Source: Virgisporangium aurantiacum (GTDB lineage Bacteria; Actinomycetota; Actinomycetes; Mycobacteriales; Micromonosporaceae). From it: a stretch of DNA of 64,000 bases. The translations under genes and the position numbers were made by a program. The notes beneath the pieces were generated by a model. That model was not told the origin of the DNA, did no database searches, and saw only the letters and a program-made list of their open reading frames with translations. Numbering within the stretch: the first letter of the stretch is position 1; each line of letters begins with the position of its first letter. Shown piece by piece: positions 25,475 through 34,760 of this stretch. The stretch is from contig NZ_BOPG01000037.1 of assembly GCF_016863635.1 (NCBI RefSeq), positions 1 through 64,000 on the forward strand, given 5' to 3'.

Positions 25475-26308
25475 ATGTTCCTGATCACCGGGGGCCGCGG
25501 CGCGGTCGCCACCCACCTCACCCGTCTCCTCCTCGACGGCGGCCGGCCCGTGCGGCTCGGCTCCGCCCGACCCGACAGCCTCACCCCGCCCGACGGCGTC
25601 GACGCGGTCCGGCTCGACCTCACCGATCCCGCCTGCTTTCCCGACGCGCTGAGCGGCGTCCGGTCCGTCTTCCTGTACGCCGAACCCGCCCGGATCGACG
25701 ACCTGATCGGTGCCGCCCACCGCGCCGGCGTCGAGCACGTCGTGCTGCTCTCCTCGTCGAGCGTTCTCGGGCCCGACGCCGCCGACGACCCGCTCGCCCG
25801 CTCGCACCTCGACGTCGAGAAGGCGCTGCTGGCGTCGCCGCTCACCGTCACGATCCTGCGGCCCGGCTCGTTCGCCTCGAACGCGAGTGCCTGGGCCTGG
25901 CCGATCCGGGCCGGCCGCCCGGTCAGCCTGCCGTTCCCGGACGCGCACACCGACCCCATCCACGAGAAGGACGTCGCCGACGCCGCGTACGCGGTGCTCA
26001 CCGACGAGCGCCACCGCGGCGACGCGTACACCCTCACCGGACCCGAGTCGCTGACGTTCGCCCAGCAGCTCGACCGGCTCGGCGCCGTGCTCGGCCGGCC
26101 CGTGCCGGTCGGGCACGTGACCCGGGACGAGTGGAAGCGGGAGATGGCCGAGTACATCCCCGGCCACTACGCCGACGCGCTCCTGAACTGGTGGGAGTCC
26201 ACCGTCGACCGGCCGGTGGCCGTCACGAAGACCGTCGAGCTGCTCACCGGTCACCCCGCACTTTCCTTCGAAACCTGGGCCGCCGATCACGCCGGTGACT
26301 TTTCCTGA
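25475..26308 (+). CDS. NmrA-like NAD(P)-binding SDR
   Basis: 277 residues. The N-terminal Rossmann motif is MFLITGGRGAVATHLTRLLL, with the atypical-SDR segment VEHVVLLSSSSVLG and the NmrA-type LTVTILRPGSFASNASAWA. There is no YxxxK catalytic pair, as usual for the NmrA/NAD(P)H-azoreductase-like group, which act as redox sensors or reductases. It begins 10 bp after the MFS remnant and was probably co-transcribed with it under TetR control. It still reads as an intact gene. The 3' end overlaps the convergent WYL regulator by 22 bp. Confidence 0.87.
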   Translation: MFLITGGRGAVATHLTRLLLDGGRPVRLGSARPDSLTPPDGVDAVRLDLTDPACFPDALSGVRSVFLYAEPARIDDLIGAAHRAGVEHVVLLSSSSVLGPDAADDPLARSHLDVEKALLASPLTVTILRPGSFASNASAWAWPIRAGRPVSLPFPDAHTDPIHEKDVADAAYAVLTDERHRGDAYTLTGPESLTFAQQLDRLGAVLGRPVPVGHVTRDEWKREMAEYIPGHYADALLNWWESTVDRPVAVTKTVELLTGHPALSFETWAADHAGDFS

Positions 26309-27267
26309 TGCCTTTCGGTGGCGGCGGCGGCCGTGGCGAAGCGCCCGGCCACGGCCCGCAGGTGCTCGGCGAAGCCCGCCGGTGACTCGACGGTGAAGTC
26401 GACGCCGAGCATCACCAGCAGGTAGGCGAGCATCTCCGGGTTCTCGGCGCCGAAGTGCAGCACGCAGCTGCGCTCGTCGACGGGCTCCAGCCGGCCGTGC
26501 ACCGGCCACATCCGGTCGCGCACGGCGTCGGCGGACGCGTGCAGGCGGACCCGGGCATGCGTGGTCCACACGTCGGCGACCGAGCGCGCGACGAACGCGG
26601 CCGCGTCGCCGCCGGGCGGCTCCCGGTGCGCGAACCGCGGGCCGGTCGGCAGGTGCGGGGTCATGCGGTCGAGCCGGAAACTGCGCCAGTCGGCCCGGTC
26701 GAGGTCCCAGGCGACGAGGTACCAGCGCCGGCCCCACGACACCAGGCGGTGCGGTTCGGTGCGCCGCACGGACTCGCCGCCGGTGTAGGAGCGGTAGCCG
26801 AACCGCAGCCGCTCCCGGTCGCGGCAGGCGGCGGCGACGGCGGTCAGGAGGTCGACGTCGACGAGGGAACCGCTCGGTGACGTGGGAACGGTGGCGATCT
26901 GGAGCGCGCCGACCCGGTGCCGCAGCCGCGCCGGGAGCACCTGCTCCACCTTGATGAGGGCGCCGAGCGCCGTCTCGCCGACGCCGGCCACCCCGCTGCT
27001 GGCCGCGGTGTGCAGCGCCACCGCGACGGCGACGGCCTCGTCGTCGTCGAGCAGCAACGGCGGCAGCGCCGCGCCGGGGCCCAACCGGTAGCGGGCGCCC
27101 GGACCGGTGCCCGCGTGCACCGGATAGTCGAGGTCGCGCAGCTTGTCGACGTCGCGGCGGACGGTGCGGGTGGTGACGCCGAGCCGCTCGGCGAGCTCCG
27201 GCCCGCTCCAGTCCCGCCGGGCCTGCAACAGGGTGAGCAGTCGCAGCAGCCGCGAGGGATTCTTCAT
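26287..27267 (-). CDS. WYL-domain transcriptional regulator (YafY/PfmR type)
   Basis: 326 residues. The N-terminal helix-turn-helix (LSGPELAERLGV-like: DWSGPELAERLGVTTRTVRR) is followed by a WYL domain with the sequence RRWYLVAWDLDRADWRSFRL and a C-terminal WCX region. Such proteins sense small ligands or nucleic-acid signals. It is divergent from the epoxide hydrolase gene, with only 53 bp between starts, so it probably controls that gene and itself. Confidence 0.9.
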   Translation of the reverse strand: MKNPSRLLRLLTLLQARRDWSGPELAERLGVTTRTVRRDVDKLRDLDYPVHAGTGPGARYRLGPGAALPPLLLDDDEAVAVAVALHTAASSGVAGVGETALGALIKVEQVLPARLRHRVGALQIATVPTSPSGSLVDVDLLTAVAAACRDRERLRFGYRSYTGGESVRRTEPHRLVSWGRRWYLVAWDLDRADWRSFRLDRMTPHLPTGPRFAHREPPGGDAAAFVARSVADVWTTHARVRLHASADAVRDRMWPVHGRLEPVDERSCVLHFGAENPEMLAYLLVMLGVDFTVESPAGFAEHLRAVAGRFATAAAATERHQEKSPA

Positions 27268-27269
27268 CT

Positions 27270-27303
27270 CTCCATAATGGCGGACAATAACCGTCCTCCA
27301 TAA
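27270..27303. promoter_or_regulatory. Candidate operator between WYL regulator and epoxide hydrolase
   Basis: In the short divergent space the octamer CTCCATAA occurs twice as a direct repeat (27270-27277 and 27296-27303). A GGAC-N7-GTCC dyad lies between them (27282-27296). The AT-rich character and the position suggest a binding site for the regulator overlapping both promoters. This is inference from symmetry only. Confidence 0.4.
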
Positions 27304-27320
27304 CGCCTAGCGTTGTGGGC

Positions 27321-28454
27321 ATGACCGACGAGGAGATCCGCCCGTTCCGCATCGACGTTCCCCAGGCGCAGCTCGACGACCTGGACCGCCGGCTCGATGC
27401 CACCCGCTGGCCGGACGAGGCGCCGGGCGTCGGGTGGACGCACGGCATCCCGCTCGACTACACCCGTCAGCTGGCCGGGTACTGGCGGGAGAAGTACGAC
27501 TGGCGGGCACAGGAGGCCCGGCTGAACGGTTTCCCGCAGTTCCGCACCGGGATCGACGGGCACGACGTGCATTTCCTGCACGTCCGGTCGGCCGTGCCGG
27601 GCGCGCTGCCGCTGGTCCTGACGCACGGGTGGCCGGGGTCGATCGTCGAGTTCCTCGACGTCATCGGTCCGCTCACCGATCCGGCCGATCCGGCCGACGC
27701 CTTCCATGTGGTGGTGCCGACCCTGCCGGGCTTCGGCCTGTCCGGACCGACCCCGGGCGGATGGACGGTGAAGCGCGCGGCGCGGGCGTTCGCGGAGCTG
27801 ATGCGCCGGCTCGGGTACGACCGCTACGCGGCCCACGGCGGTGACTTCGGTGCGGCCGTGAGCCGGGAACTCGGGCTCGTCGACGCGGAGCACGTGGTCG
27901 CGATCCACGTCACCCAGCTCTTCGGCGCGAGCGTCACCGCGGAGACGGCCGACATGTCCGACCCGGCGGAGCGGCGCGCGGTCGAGCAGGGGTACCGGTA
28001 CGAGTACGAACTCGGCGCGTACGGAATGCTGCAGGCGAGCCGGCCGCAGACGCTGGCCTACGCGCTGACCGACTCACCGGTCGGACAGCTCGCCTGGATC
28101 GCGGAGCGGTTCAAGGACTGGACCGACTCCACCGACGTGCCGGAGGACGCCGTGGACCGCGACGCGCTGCTGACCAACGTGATGATCTACTGGCTCAACG
28201 GCACGGCCGGATCGTCGGCGCGCTACTACCGCGACGGCGCGGAGGCCTGGGGCGAGCCCGACCCGCCCTCGACCGTGCCGACGGCGGTCGCGATCGCGCC
28301 GCACGACATCGGCTCGCCCGTGCGGCGCGTCGCCGAGGAGACCAACAACATCGTGCGGTGGACCGTCCTCGAACGCGGCGGACACTTCGCGGCGATGGAG
28401 GAGCCCGATCTCGTGGTGGCCGACCTGCGCGCGGCGTTGGCCGACTTCCGCTGA
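27321..28454 (+). CDS. Epoxide hydrolase, alpha/beta-hydrolase fold
   Basis: 377 residues. It has the N-terminal EHN domain typical of microsomal-type epoxide hydrolases (beginning IRPFRIDVPQAQLDDLDRRL), the oxyanion motif HGWPGS and the nucleophile Asp175 in HGGDFGAA. The C-terminal region includes the catalytic His (RGGHFAAMEEP). I start at the ATG at 27321; a GTG two codons earlier is possible. It opens a short operon with the winged-helix gene, which begins one base after its stop. Confidence 0.92.
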   Translation: MTDEEIRPFRIDVPQAQLDDLDRRLDATRWPDEAPGVGWTHGIPLDYTRQLAGYWREKYDWRAQEARLNGFPQFRTGIDGHDVHFLHVRSAVPGALPLVLTHGWPGSIVEFLDVIGPLTDPADPADAFHVVVPTLPGFGLSGPTPGGWTVKRAARAFAELMRRLGYDRYAAHGGDFGAAVSRELGLVDAEHVVAIHVTQLFGASVTAETADMSDPAERRAVEQGYRYEYELGAYGMLQASRPQTLAYALTDSPVGQLAWIAERFKDWTDSTDVPEDAVDRDALLTNVMIYWLNGTAGSSARYYRDGAEAWGEPDPPSTVPTAVAIAPHDIGSPVRRVAEETNNIVRWTVLERGGHFAAMEEPDLVVADLRAALADFR

Positions 28455-28455
28455 C

Positions 28456-29556
28456 ATGACCACCGTCCTCGGTCGACGCGCGGTGAACCGCGCGACGCTG
28501 GCCCGGCAGCTCCTGCTCGACAGGTCGGAGCTGCCGGTGCCGGCCGCCGTGCGGCACCTGGCGGGGTTGCAGGCGCAGACCCCGCAGACGTGGTACGTGG
28601 GCCTGTGGACGCGGTTGGCCGGCTTCGACGCCGTCGCGGCCGGCGAGCTGCTGGTCACCCGGGACCTGGTCCGGCTGCCGGCGATGCGGTCCACCATCCA
28701 CCTCCTCACCGCCGACGACGCGCTCGTCTTCCGTCCCCTCACCCAACCCGCGATCGAGCGCAGCACGATGGGCGCGTTCGGGCGTCACCTCCGCGACCTC
28801 GACCGCGACGACCTGGTCGCGGCGGCGCGCGCCCTCGTGGAGGCGGAGCCGCTCCTGGCGTCCGATCTGGGCCGGCTGCTGGCCGGGCGGTTTCCGGGCC
28901 GCGACGCGGGTGCGCTGGCGCAGGCCGCCCGCGCCTGGCTGCCGATGGTGCAGGTGCCGCCGCGCGGCGTGTGGCGTCGCGCCGGACGCGCGCTCCAGTC
29001 GCCGCTCGACACCTGGCTCGGCCGCCCGGTCACCACGGGTTCCCTGCAGCACCTCGTGCTGCGGTACCTGGCGGCGTTCGGCCCGGCCACGGTCCGCGAC
29101 ATCCAGGCCTGGTGCGGCCTCACCCGCCTGGCCGAGGTGGTCGACGGGCTGCGCCTGCGCGTTTTTGCCGGCGAGGACGGTGCGGACCTGTTCGACCTGC
29201 CCGACGCGCCGAGGCCGCCCGCCGACACCCCGGCCCCGGTCCGCTTCCTCTACGACTTCGACAACCTGCTGCTCTCCTACGCCGACCGGCGCCGCGTGCT
29301 GGGCGACCCGGGTGCGGTGGACTACGCGTCCCACGGCTACGCCGCCGACTCCAACATGATGCCGTCCTCGGTCCTGGTCGACGGCATGGTGGCCGCCACC
29401 TGGCGCACGACCGCCGACCGCACCCGAGCCACGCTCGCGGTACGCGGCTTCCGCCGGTTCACGCCCCCCGAGACCGAGGCCCTGGAGGCCGAAGCCACCG
29501 CTCTCCTGACGTTCCTCCACCCGAACCGCATCCCCGACGTCCACGTCACCGCCTAG
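28456..29556 (+). CDS. Winged-helix DNA-binding domain protein (HTH_42, AlkZ/YcaQ-like)
   Basis: 366 residues. The N-terminal region with LPVPAAVRHLAGLQAQTP and the RLPAMRSTIHLLTADDA segment is characteristic of the HTH_42 family, which includes the DNA glycosylase AlkZ and its relatives. The two glutamines of the AlkZ catalytic QxQ motif appear in the GLQAQ segment, so a glycosylase activity is possible though unproven. It is coupled to the epoxide hydrolase gene; a pairing of epoxide detoxification with repair of alkylated DNA would make sense, but that is inference. Confidence 0.85.
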   Translation: MTTVLGRRAVNRATLARQLLLDRSELPVPAAVRHLAGLQAQTPQTWYVGLWTRLAGFDAVAAGELLVTRDLVRLPAMRSTIHLLTADDALVFRPLTQPAIERSTMGAFGRHLRDLDRDDLVAAARALVEAEPLLASDLGRLLAGRFPGRDAGALAQAARAWLPMVQVPPRGVWRRAGRALQSPLDTWLGRPVTTGSLQHLVLRYLAAFGPATVRDIQAWCGLTRLAEVVDGLRLRVFAGEDGADLFDLPDAPRPPADTPAPVRFLYDFDNLLLSYADRRRVLGDPGAVDYASHGYAADSNMMPSSVLVDGMVAATWRTTADRTRATLAVRGFRRFTPPETEALEAEATALLTFLHPNRIPDVHVTA

Positions 29557-29560
29557 CCCG

Positions 29561-29638
29561 CGTCGATCTTGCAGTTGTGGTGCCTGAGTTGCCCGGCTTT
29601 GTGATTGTTTATGAGGCACCACAACTGCAAGATCGACG
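29561..29638. repeat. Long perfect inverted repeat (25-bp stem, 28-nt loop)
   Basis: Arms at 29561-29585 and 29614-29638 are perfectly complementary over 25 bp, and a further three base pairs can form outside after a 2-nt bulge. The loop (29586-29613) is relatively AT-rich. It starts just after the winged-helix gene stop and could act as a bidirectional terminator. Its length and symmetry also suit a dispersed REP/MITE-like element. No transposase is present nearby. Confidence 0.85.
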
Positions 29639-29662
29639 GGCTGGTGCCGGCCGCGGCGGGGA

Positions 29663-29770
29663 AAGGCTCGTGGGCTGGTGCACGCCGACGGCACGGCGAC
29701 CGACGCCGGGTTCGCCCTGCGCGACCGGGTCGAGCGGCACACCGGCGAGCCCGCCCGGGCGGGGGACCGG
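29663..29770 (+). pseudogene. Remnant of a small helix-turn-helix (SCO6745-like) gene
   Basis: Between the hairpin and the S1 protease, a short stretch in one frame reads ARGLVHADGTATDAGFALR followed by DRVERHTGEPA. This looks like the C-terminal piece of the SCO6745/MarR-like family, in which the pattern (L)V.ADG..T.AG.ALR..(V/I)E..T is usual. There is no start, ribosome site or N-terminal domain, so it appears to be a fragment. The family assignment is from memory and tentative. Confidence 0.45.
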
Positions 29771-29793
29771 GCGGGCGGACGGTGCTGGTGGGG

Positions 29794-30978
29794 TCAGGCG
29801 CGCAGCGTGTGCACGCCGAGGTCCGACGCGTAGTTGATCGCCATGTACACGGCCGCGCTGCAGTCGCCGTTCGCGGTGCCGGTGGTCGCGCCGAGGGAGT
29901 GGACGCCCACGGCGATGTTGCCGACGAACCACGGGCCGCCGCTGTCGCCGCCGTAACACGCCAGCTGACTGCCCTGGACGAACATCCAGGTGTTGGCGCA
30001 CCGACCGACGTTGCACCCGTAGGTGGGGGCGTACGCCTTGTCCTCCAGGGTGCCGCAGCTGTACTTCGTGATCCGGCCGCGGTGGCAGACGTAGTCGCCG
30101 ACCTGTTGCTGGTCGCGGCCGCGGCTGCCGGTCAGGTCGCGCGGTGTGGTGTCGGAGCTGGCGTAGAAGCGCGGGTACACGTTGCCGCCGGTGGGCACGG
30201 TGTGCCACTGCACGTCGTGGTGCCCGTCCCACAGACCCGACTGGTACGTCGTGTGGTAGGCGTGGGTGGCCGTCTCGTAGTAGACCTGGTTGGGGCCGCA
30301 GTGCCCGGCGGTGATGAATCCCTTGGCGCCACTGGTGTTGTGCTGCACGGTGAACCCCGACGTGCACTCCGAGAGGCGCTTGCCGCCGTGGATGTTGTTG
30401 AGTTGCATCGTGTTCTTGTCCGTGCGTACGCGCACCGGCACCGGACTCGCCAGGCGCGCGCCGTCCATGCTCCGCTGGGCGGTCGCCGCGCCGGCGCCGG
30501 ACGTGTGCAGGACGATCTCGCCGGTGCGCACGTCGAGGCCGGATGCCATGCCGGGCAGGTCACGGTCGATCTGCGGCCGCAGCCGGTCGAGCTCCGCCCG
30601 CACCGTCCGCAACGACGCGGCGGCGTCCGCGCGGACCTGTACCGGCGTGACGCCGATCGCGGCCGGCACGGCCACGGCGTCGAGCGCGCCGGTGGTGAGC
30701 CGCACGACCAGCCGGTACACGGGTTGATGCTCGAACCAGATGCCGGCCACCCGGTCCGGGAAACGTTGTTCCAGCTCTGCCGCGTACGCGTCCACGGTCG
30801 GCTGGTTGGCCAACCGCTGCCGCGCCACGGCGACGGGCACGCCGAACTCCGTGGCATACATGCCCGCGTCCTCGTCGATGGCGGACGGCGCCGGGCCGGC
30901 GGCGGCCGCGGCGGTTCCCGCCACCATCGCGCCGACGCCCAGCAGCGCCACGACCGCCACGTACAGGGGTGCTCTCAT
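29794..30978 (-). CDS. Secreted S1 family serine protease with prodomain
   Basis: 394 residues from ATG 30978, preceded by GGAGGAG. A Sec signal (about 1-26) is followed by a prodomain of about 160 residues of the streptogrisin/alpha-lytic type. The chymotrypsin-like domain carries the triad His226 (FITAGHCG), Asp255 (HHDVQW) and Ser346 (GGDSGGPWF), with several cysteine pairs. The upstream SARP gene lies on the same strand 87 bp away and could regulate it. The protease is probably processed extracellularly. Confidence 0.92.
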   Translation of the reverse strand: MRAPLYVAVVALLGVGAMVAGTAAAAAGPAPSAIDEDAGMYATEFGVPVAVARQRLANQPTVDAYAAELEQRFPDRVAGIWFEHQPVYRLVVRLTTGALDAVAVPAAIGVTPVQVRADAAASLRTVRAELDRLRPQIDRDLPGMASGLDVRTGEIVLHTSGAGAATAQRSMDGARLASPVPVRVRTDKNTMQLNNIHGGKRLSECTSGFTVQHNTSGAKGFITAGHCGPNQVYYETATHAYHTTYQSGLWDGHHDVQWHTVPTGGNVYPRFYASSDTTPRDLTGSRGRDQQQVGDYVCHRGRITKYSCGTLEDKAYAPTYGCNVGRCANTWMFVQGSQLACYGGDSGGPWFVGNIAVGVHSLGATTGTANGDCSAAVYMAINYASDLGVHTLRA

Positions 30979-31065
30979 CGGGGCTCCTCCAGCTCTGATC
31001 GATCTGTGGGAGCCAGCCTCGCGGGCAGGCATGTGACGCCGCTCTATCGCCGATGTATCGGCAGG

Positions 31066-33897
31066 TCAGGACAGTGCGGCGAGCTTGGCGCGGACCTCGG
31101 CCGCGGCATCCGGACCGCGTCTGTCGAGGATCTCCACGGCCCCGGTCCACGCGTGCCGGACCCGGTCGCGGTCACCCGCCGCGGCGTACGCGTCGCCGAG
31201 GTGGGTCAGCGTGACGCCCTCGATCCACGCGGCGCCGGCGGCGCGCATCAGCGGCAGCGCCTCGTGGAAGCAGCGGATCGCCTCGTCGTACCGGCCGAGA
31301 CCGTGGTAGATGACGCCGATGCTGTCCCACGTGTTCGCGATGCCGTGCACGTCGCCGATCTGCTGCACCAGCGCCAGCGCCCGTTCGCAGTACGGCAGGG
31401 CGGTCGCGTAGTCGCCGAGTTGGGCGGAGCACCAGCCGACCGCGTTGCTCAGCGCGGCGATGCCCTGCTTGTGGTCCTGCAACTCCATGTGGTGCAGGCC
31501 CTCCCGGGCGTGCCGCAGCGCGGCCTCGTGGTCGCCGCGGTTCTCGTTGAGCTGGGTGAGCGTCCCGTGGAGCGAGCCCTGCCGGCCGTGGCTGCCCTGC
31601 CGGCGGGCGATCGCCATCGCGGCACCGAGATGCCGCTCCGCGTCGTCGAAAGCGCCGAGCCGGCCGTACGCCCGGCCCAGCCCGCTGTTCGCGTGGTACA
31701 TGCCGTCGCCGTCCGCATCGCCGGTCGCTGTCGCGGCGTCGAGCCCGGTCCGCTGGACCGCGAGGTTCTCCTGGAAGTGCCCGCGCCGGTCGAGGTAGCT
31801 GTACAGCACCCAGCCGAGCTGCCAGGCCGGGTCGCAGAGACCGACGTCGGCGCACCGCCGGACCATCCGCACCAGGATCGGCCACTCCGCGTCGAACCAG
31901 GCGATCGCGCCGGCGTAATCGTGGAGCGGCTGCGCCTCGACGCCGTCGGGAAGCGGCGCGAGCGGCGGCGGTTGGCGCCCGGGGTCGATCAGCTGCGCCG
32001 CGGCGATCCCGGTGTGTACATAGTGGACGGAGACGCGCAGCAGCGCCGCCCGCCGTTCCTCCGCGCTGTCGGTCGCCCGGGCCAGCTCGTCGGCGTACGC
32101 GCGCAGCAGGTCGTGGAACGCGAACCGGCCCGGCCGGTCCTCGCCGATCAGGTGCAGGCGGGCCAGTTCCGCGAGCAGCGGCCGCACCCGCGCGGCCGGC
32201 GCACCGGCGAGACCGGCCGCCGCGGGCAGCGCGATGTCGGGACCCGTGTGCACGCCGAGGAGCCGGAACAGCCGCGCGGTCGGCGCGCCGAGGAACCGGT
32301 ACGACCACGAGAACACCGCCCGGGTCCGGGTGGCGCTGTCGCCCGCGTCGAGGACGTCGAGCCGCCCGGCGGCGCCGGCGTCGGTGAGCTCGTCGGCGAA
32401 CCGGGCCAGTGGAAAGGTCGGGTGCGCCGCCGCCCGGGCGCCCACCGTTGTCAACGCGAGCGGCAGGCGGGCGCACCGCTCGACGATGACGCGCGCGGCG
32501 TCGGCGTCGCGGGTCACCCGGCCGGCGCCGAGGTGGCGGGCCAGGAGTTCGCGGGACACGTCGGCGCTGAACAGGCCGAGCGTGATGAGCAGCGCGCCCT
32601 CCGCCGCGAGGCCGGTGAGCTGGCTGCGGCTCGTCACCAGCACCAGGCAGCCCGGCGTGCCCGGCAGCAACGGCCGGACCTGGTCGGTGTCGCGGGCGTT
32701 GTCGAGCAGCACCAGCAGCCGCCGGCCGGCGAGCGTGCTGCGGTACAGCGCCGCCTGCGCGTCGAGGTCGCCCGGCGGCCCGACGACGCCGAACGCGGCG
32801 AGCAGGCTCCGGATCGCCTCGGCCGGACCGACCGGCTGGCCGGCCGGGTCGAACCCGCGCAGGTTCAGATACAGCTGACCGTCGGGGAAGTCGGCCGCCA
32901 CCCGCTGGGCGAAATGCAGGGCCAGCGCGCTCTTTCCGACGCCGGCGGTGCCGCTCATCGCGCCGATGGGCACGGCGGCGGTCTCGGTGACGAGGTGCGC
33001 CAGTTGCGCCAGTTCGGCCGAGCGGTTCACGAAGTGGCGACCGGCGGCCGGCAGCTGCCGGGGAACCGGCGGCGCGACGCGCGGTCCGGACCGGAGTTCC
33101 GCCCTGTTCCCGGCCGTGTTCCCGGCCCTGTCCTCGACCTTGTCCTCGGCCAGGAGACGGGCGTGCACGTCACGGACCGCTGTGCCGGGCTCGATCCCGA
33201 GTCCGTCGGTGAACGTGCGCCACATCCGTCGGTACGCGGCGAGTGCTTCGGGACGCCGACCGGCCCGCGCGAGCGCCAGCAGCAACAGCCGCCACGCCCG
33301 CTCGCGGTACGGATCGACGGCGACCACGTGCTCCAGCGCCGGTACGAGATCGTTGCCCCGGCCGGCGTCCGCGTCGCCGGCCTCCGCCTCCAGGCACAGC
33401 TCCGCCCACGCCTCGGTGACGTCCCAGCGCCGCTTGTCCAGCGCCTGCGCGGCTTCCGCGAGCACTGGCACCGACAGCACACCCGCCAGCGCCGGCCCGC
33501 GCCACAGCGCCAGCGCCGCCGACAGTTCGTCGATCGCCGACGCGACGTCGCCCGCCACGGCCGCGGCGCGACCGGCCGCCGCGCGACGCTCGAACACCGC
33601 CGCGTCGACGTCGTCGGCCCCGACGGCGAGCCGGTATCCGTCGGGCACCGAGCGGATGACCTGACCGGCCTCGTCGGCGAGCAGCCGGCGCAGCCGCCAG
33701 ACGTAGTGCGCCAGCGTCTGCCGCGCCGAGTGCGGCGGATCGACCGGCCACATCGCGTCGACCAGCCAGTCGCGGTCGAGCGGCTGGTCGCGCCGGCACG
33801 CGAGGACCGCGAGCAGCGCCCGGACCTTCGTCGCGGCGAGCGGGACCGGACGCCCGTCGACCGACGCCTCGATCGCCCCCAAGATCCGAAAACGCAT
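31066..33897 (-). CDS. AfsR/SARP family transcriptional regulator with NB-ARC and TPR domains
   Basis: 943 residues from ATG 33897, chosen because GGGAGGA lies upstream and MRFRILGAIE is the normal SARP start. Order: OmpR-like winged helix (1-95), bacterial transcriptional activation domain (about 96-245), and NB-ARC ATPase with P-loop GTAGVGKSA near 315. A winged-helix/ARC2 region and about six TPR units follow to the end (for example NSGLGRAYGRLGAFDDAERH). Such STAND regulators activate secondary metabolism or development after a ligand-triggered ATP/ADP switch. The neighbouring protease may be a target. Divergent from the glucosaminidase gene by 150 bp. Confidence 0.92.
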   Translation of the reverse strand: MRFRILGAIEASVDGRPVPLAATKVRALLAVLACRRDQPLDRDWLVDAMWPVDPPHSARQTLAHYVWRLRRLLADEAGQVIRSVPDGYRLAVGADDVDAAVFERRAAAGRAAAVAGDVASAIDELSAALALWRGPALAGVLSVPVLAEAAQALDKRRWDVTEAWAELCLEAEAGDADAGRGNDLVPALEHVVAVDPYRERAWRLLLLALARAGRRPEALAAYRRMWRTFTDGLGIEPGTAVRDVHARLLAEDKVEDRAGNTAGNRAELRSGPRVAPPVPRQLPAAGRHFVNRSAELAQLAHLVTETAAVPIGAMSGTAGVGKSALALHFAQRVAADFPDGQLYLNLRGFDPAGQPVGPAEAIRSLLAAFGVVGPPGDLDAQAALYRSTLAGRRLLVLLDNARDTDQVRPLLPGTPGCLVLVTSRSQLTGLAAEGALLITLGLFSADVSRELLARHLGAGRVTRDADAARVIVERCARLPLALTTVGARAAAHPTFPLARFADELTDAGAAGRLDVLDAGDSATRTRAVFSWSYRFLGAPTARLFRLLGVHTGPDIALPAAAGLAGAPAARVRPLLAELARLHLIGEDRPGRFAFHDLLRAYADELARATDSAEERRAALLRVSVHYVHTGIAAAQLIDPGRQPPPLAPLPDGVEAQPLHDYAGAIAWFDAEWPILVRMVRRCADVGLCDPAWQLGWVLYSYLDRRGHFQENLAVQRTGLDAATATGDADGDGMYHANSGLGRAYGRLGAFDDAERHLGAAMAIARRQGSHGRQGSLHGTLTQLNENRGDHEAALRHAREGLHHMELQDHKQGIAALSNAVGWCSAQLGDYATALPYCERALALVQQIGDVHGIANTWDSIGVIYHGLGRYDEAIRCFHEALPLMRAAGAAWIEGVTLTHLGDAYAAAGDRDRVRHAWTGAVEILDRRGPDAAAEVRAKLAALS

Positions 33898-34047
33898 CGG
33901 GTCCTCCCGCGGACAGCTTCCCATTGGCGGACATCGAAGACCACCACGTTCCGTGCCGGGGCGGTGCCCCACGGGGCAACCGTTCCGCACCCGGACCGCA
34001 CCCCGACTCCGGTCCACCGGGCCGCGCCCGCTGCGCATGATGCCGAC

Positions 34048-34641
34048 ATGGTTCCTGCGTGCCGTCTCCTCGCGGTCGCGGCCCTCGGCGTCACCGTGGG
34101 TCTGACCGCCGCGATCGGCGCGGCCACCGCCGCGACCGCCGCTCCACGCTCGAAGGCCGGGCTCACCGCCGCGCAACGGGCGTTTCTCGACACCGCCGCG
34201 GTGCAGGCCCGCTCCAGCCAGCGGCGGTACGGGGTACCGGCGTCGGTGGTGATCGCGCAGACCGTTCTCGAAACCGGTTGGGGGACCAGCGAACTCGCCC
34301 GCACCTCGCGCAACTACTTCGGGATGACGTGCGGCCCGGCCGGGGCCGGCCCGGTGGCCGAGACCTGCCGCGACGGGCGGGACCGGGTGTGCACGCGGTC
34401 GGGGTGCCGGGCCACGATATCGTCGTTCCGCGTCTACCGGAGCATGGCCGACTCGTTCGCCGACCACGGTCGCCTCATGTCGACGAACCCGAGGTACAGC
34501 AAGGCGTTCGCCGCCCGGTCCAACCCCGAGGCGTTCGCGAAGCGGCTGGCGCGCGCCGGATACGCGACCGATCCCCGCTACGCCCAGCGACTCATCAAAA
34601 TCATCAAGAAGTACCAGCTCCGCCGCCACGACAAGCGGTAA
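34048..34641 (+). CDS. Secreted glucosaminidase (FlgJ/LytD-like peptidoglycan hydrolase)
   Basis: 197 residues. A signal peptide (about 1-32) is followed by a single Glucosaminidase domain. The catalytic Glu is in QTVLETGWGTSELA (Glu75), and the family motif NYFGMTC follows. It hydrolyses glycan strands of the cell wall. The domain is complete, but there is no wall-binding repeat. The start ATG at 34048 has no good ribosome site; the signal peptide supports it. Two cysteine-containing segments in the middle may form disulphides. Confidence 0.88.
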   Translation: MVPACRLLAVAALGVTVGLTAAIGAATAATAAPRSKAGLTAAQRAFLDTAAVQARSSQRRYGVPASVVIAQTVLETGWGTSELARTSRNYFGMTCGPAGAGPVAETCRDGRDRVCTRSGCRATISSFRVYRSMADSFADHGRLMSTNPRYSKAFAARSNPEAFAKRLARAGYATDPRYAQRLIKIIKKYQLRRHDKR

Positions 34642-34760
34642 CCCGCCCCTGCCGCCCACCAGAAAACCGCACCCTTGGTCGGCCGGTTGCCCGCCTGTTG
34701 TCCGGGTGCCGGAACTGCCAGCGTGAATGGCACGTTCCGGCGCATGGACAGGAGCATGAC

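Noticed and set aside
29605..34641. A 1678-codon open frame on the plus strand
   Set aside because: It is antisense to the S1 protease and SARP genes, whose domains and motifs are clear; only its last 197 codons (the glucosaminidase) are real.
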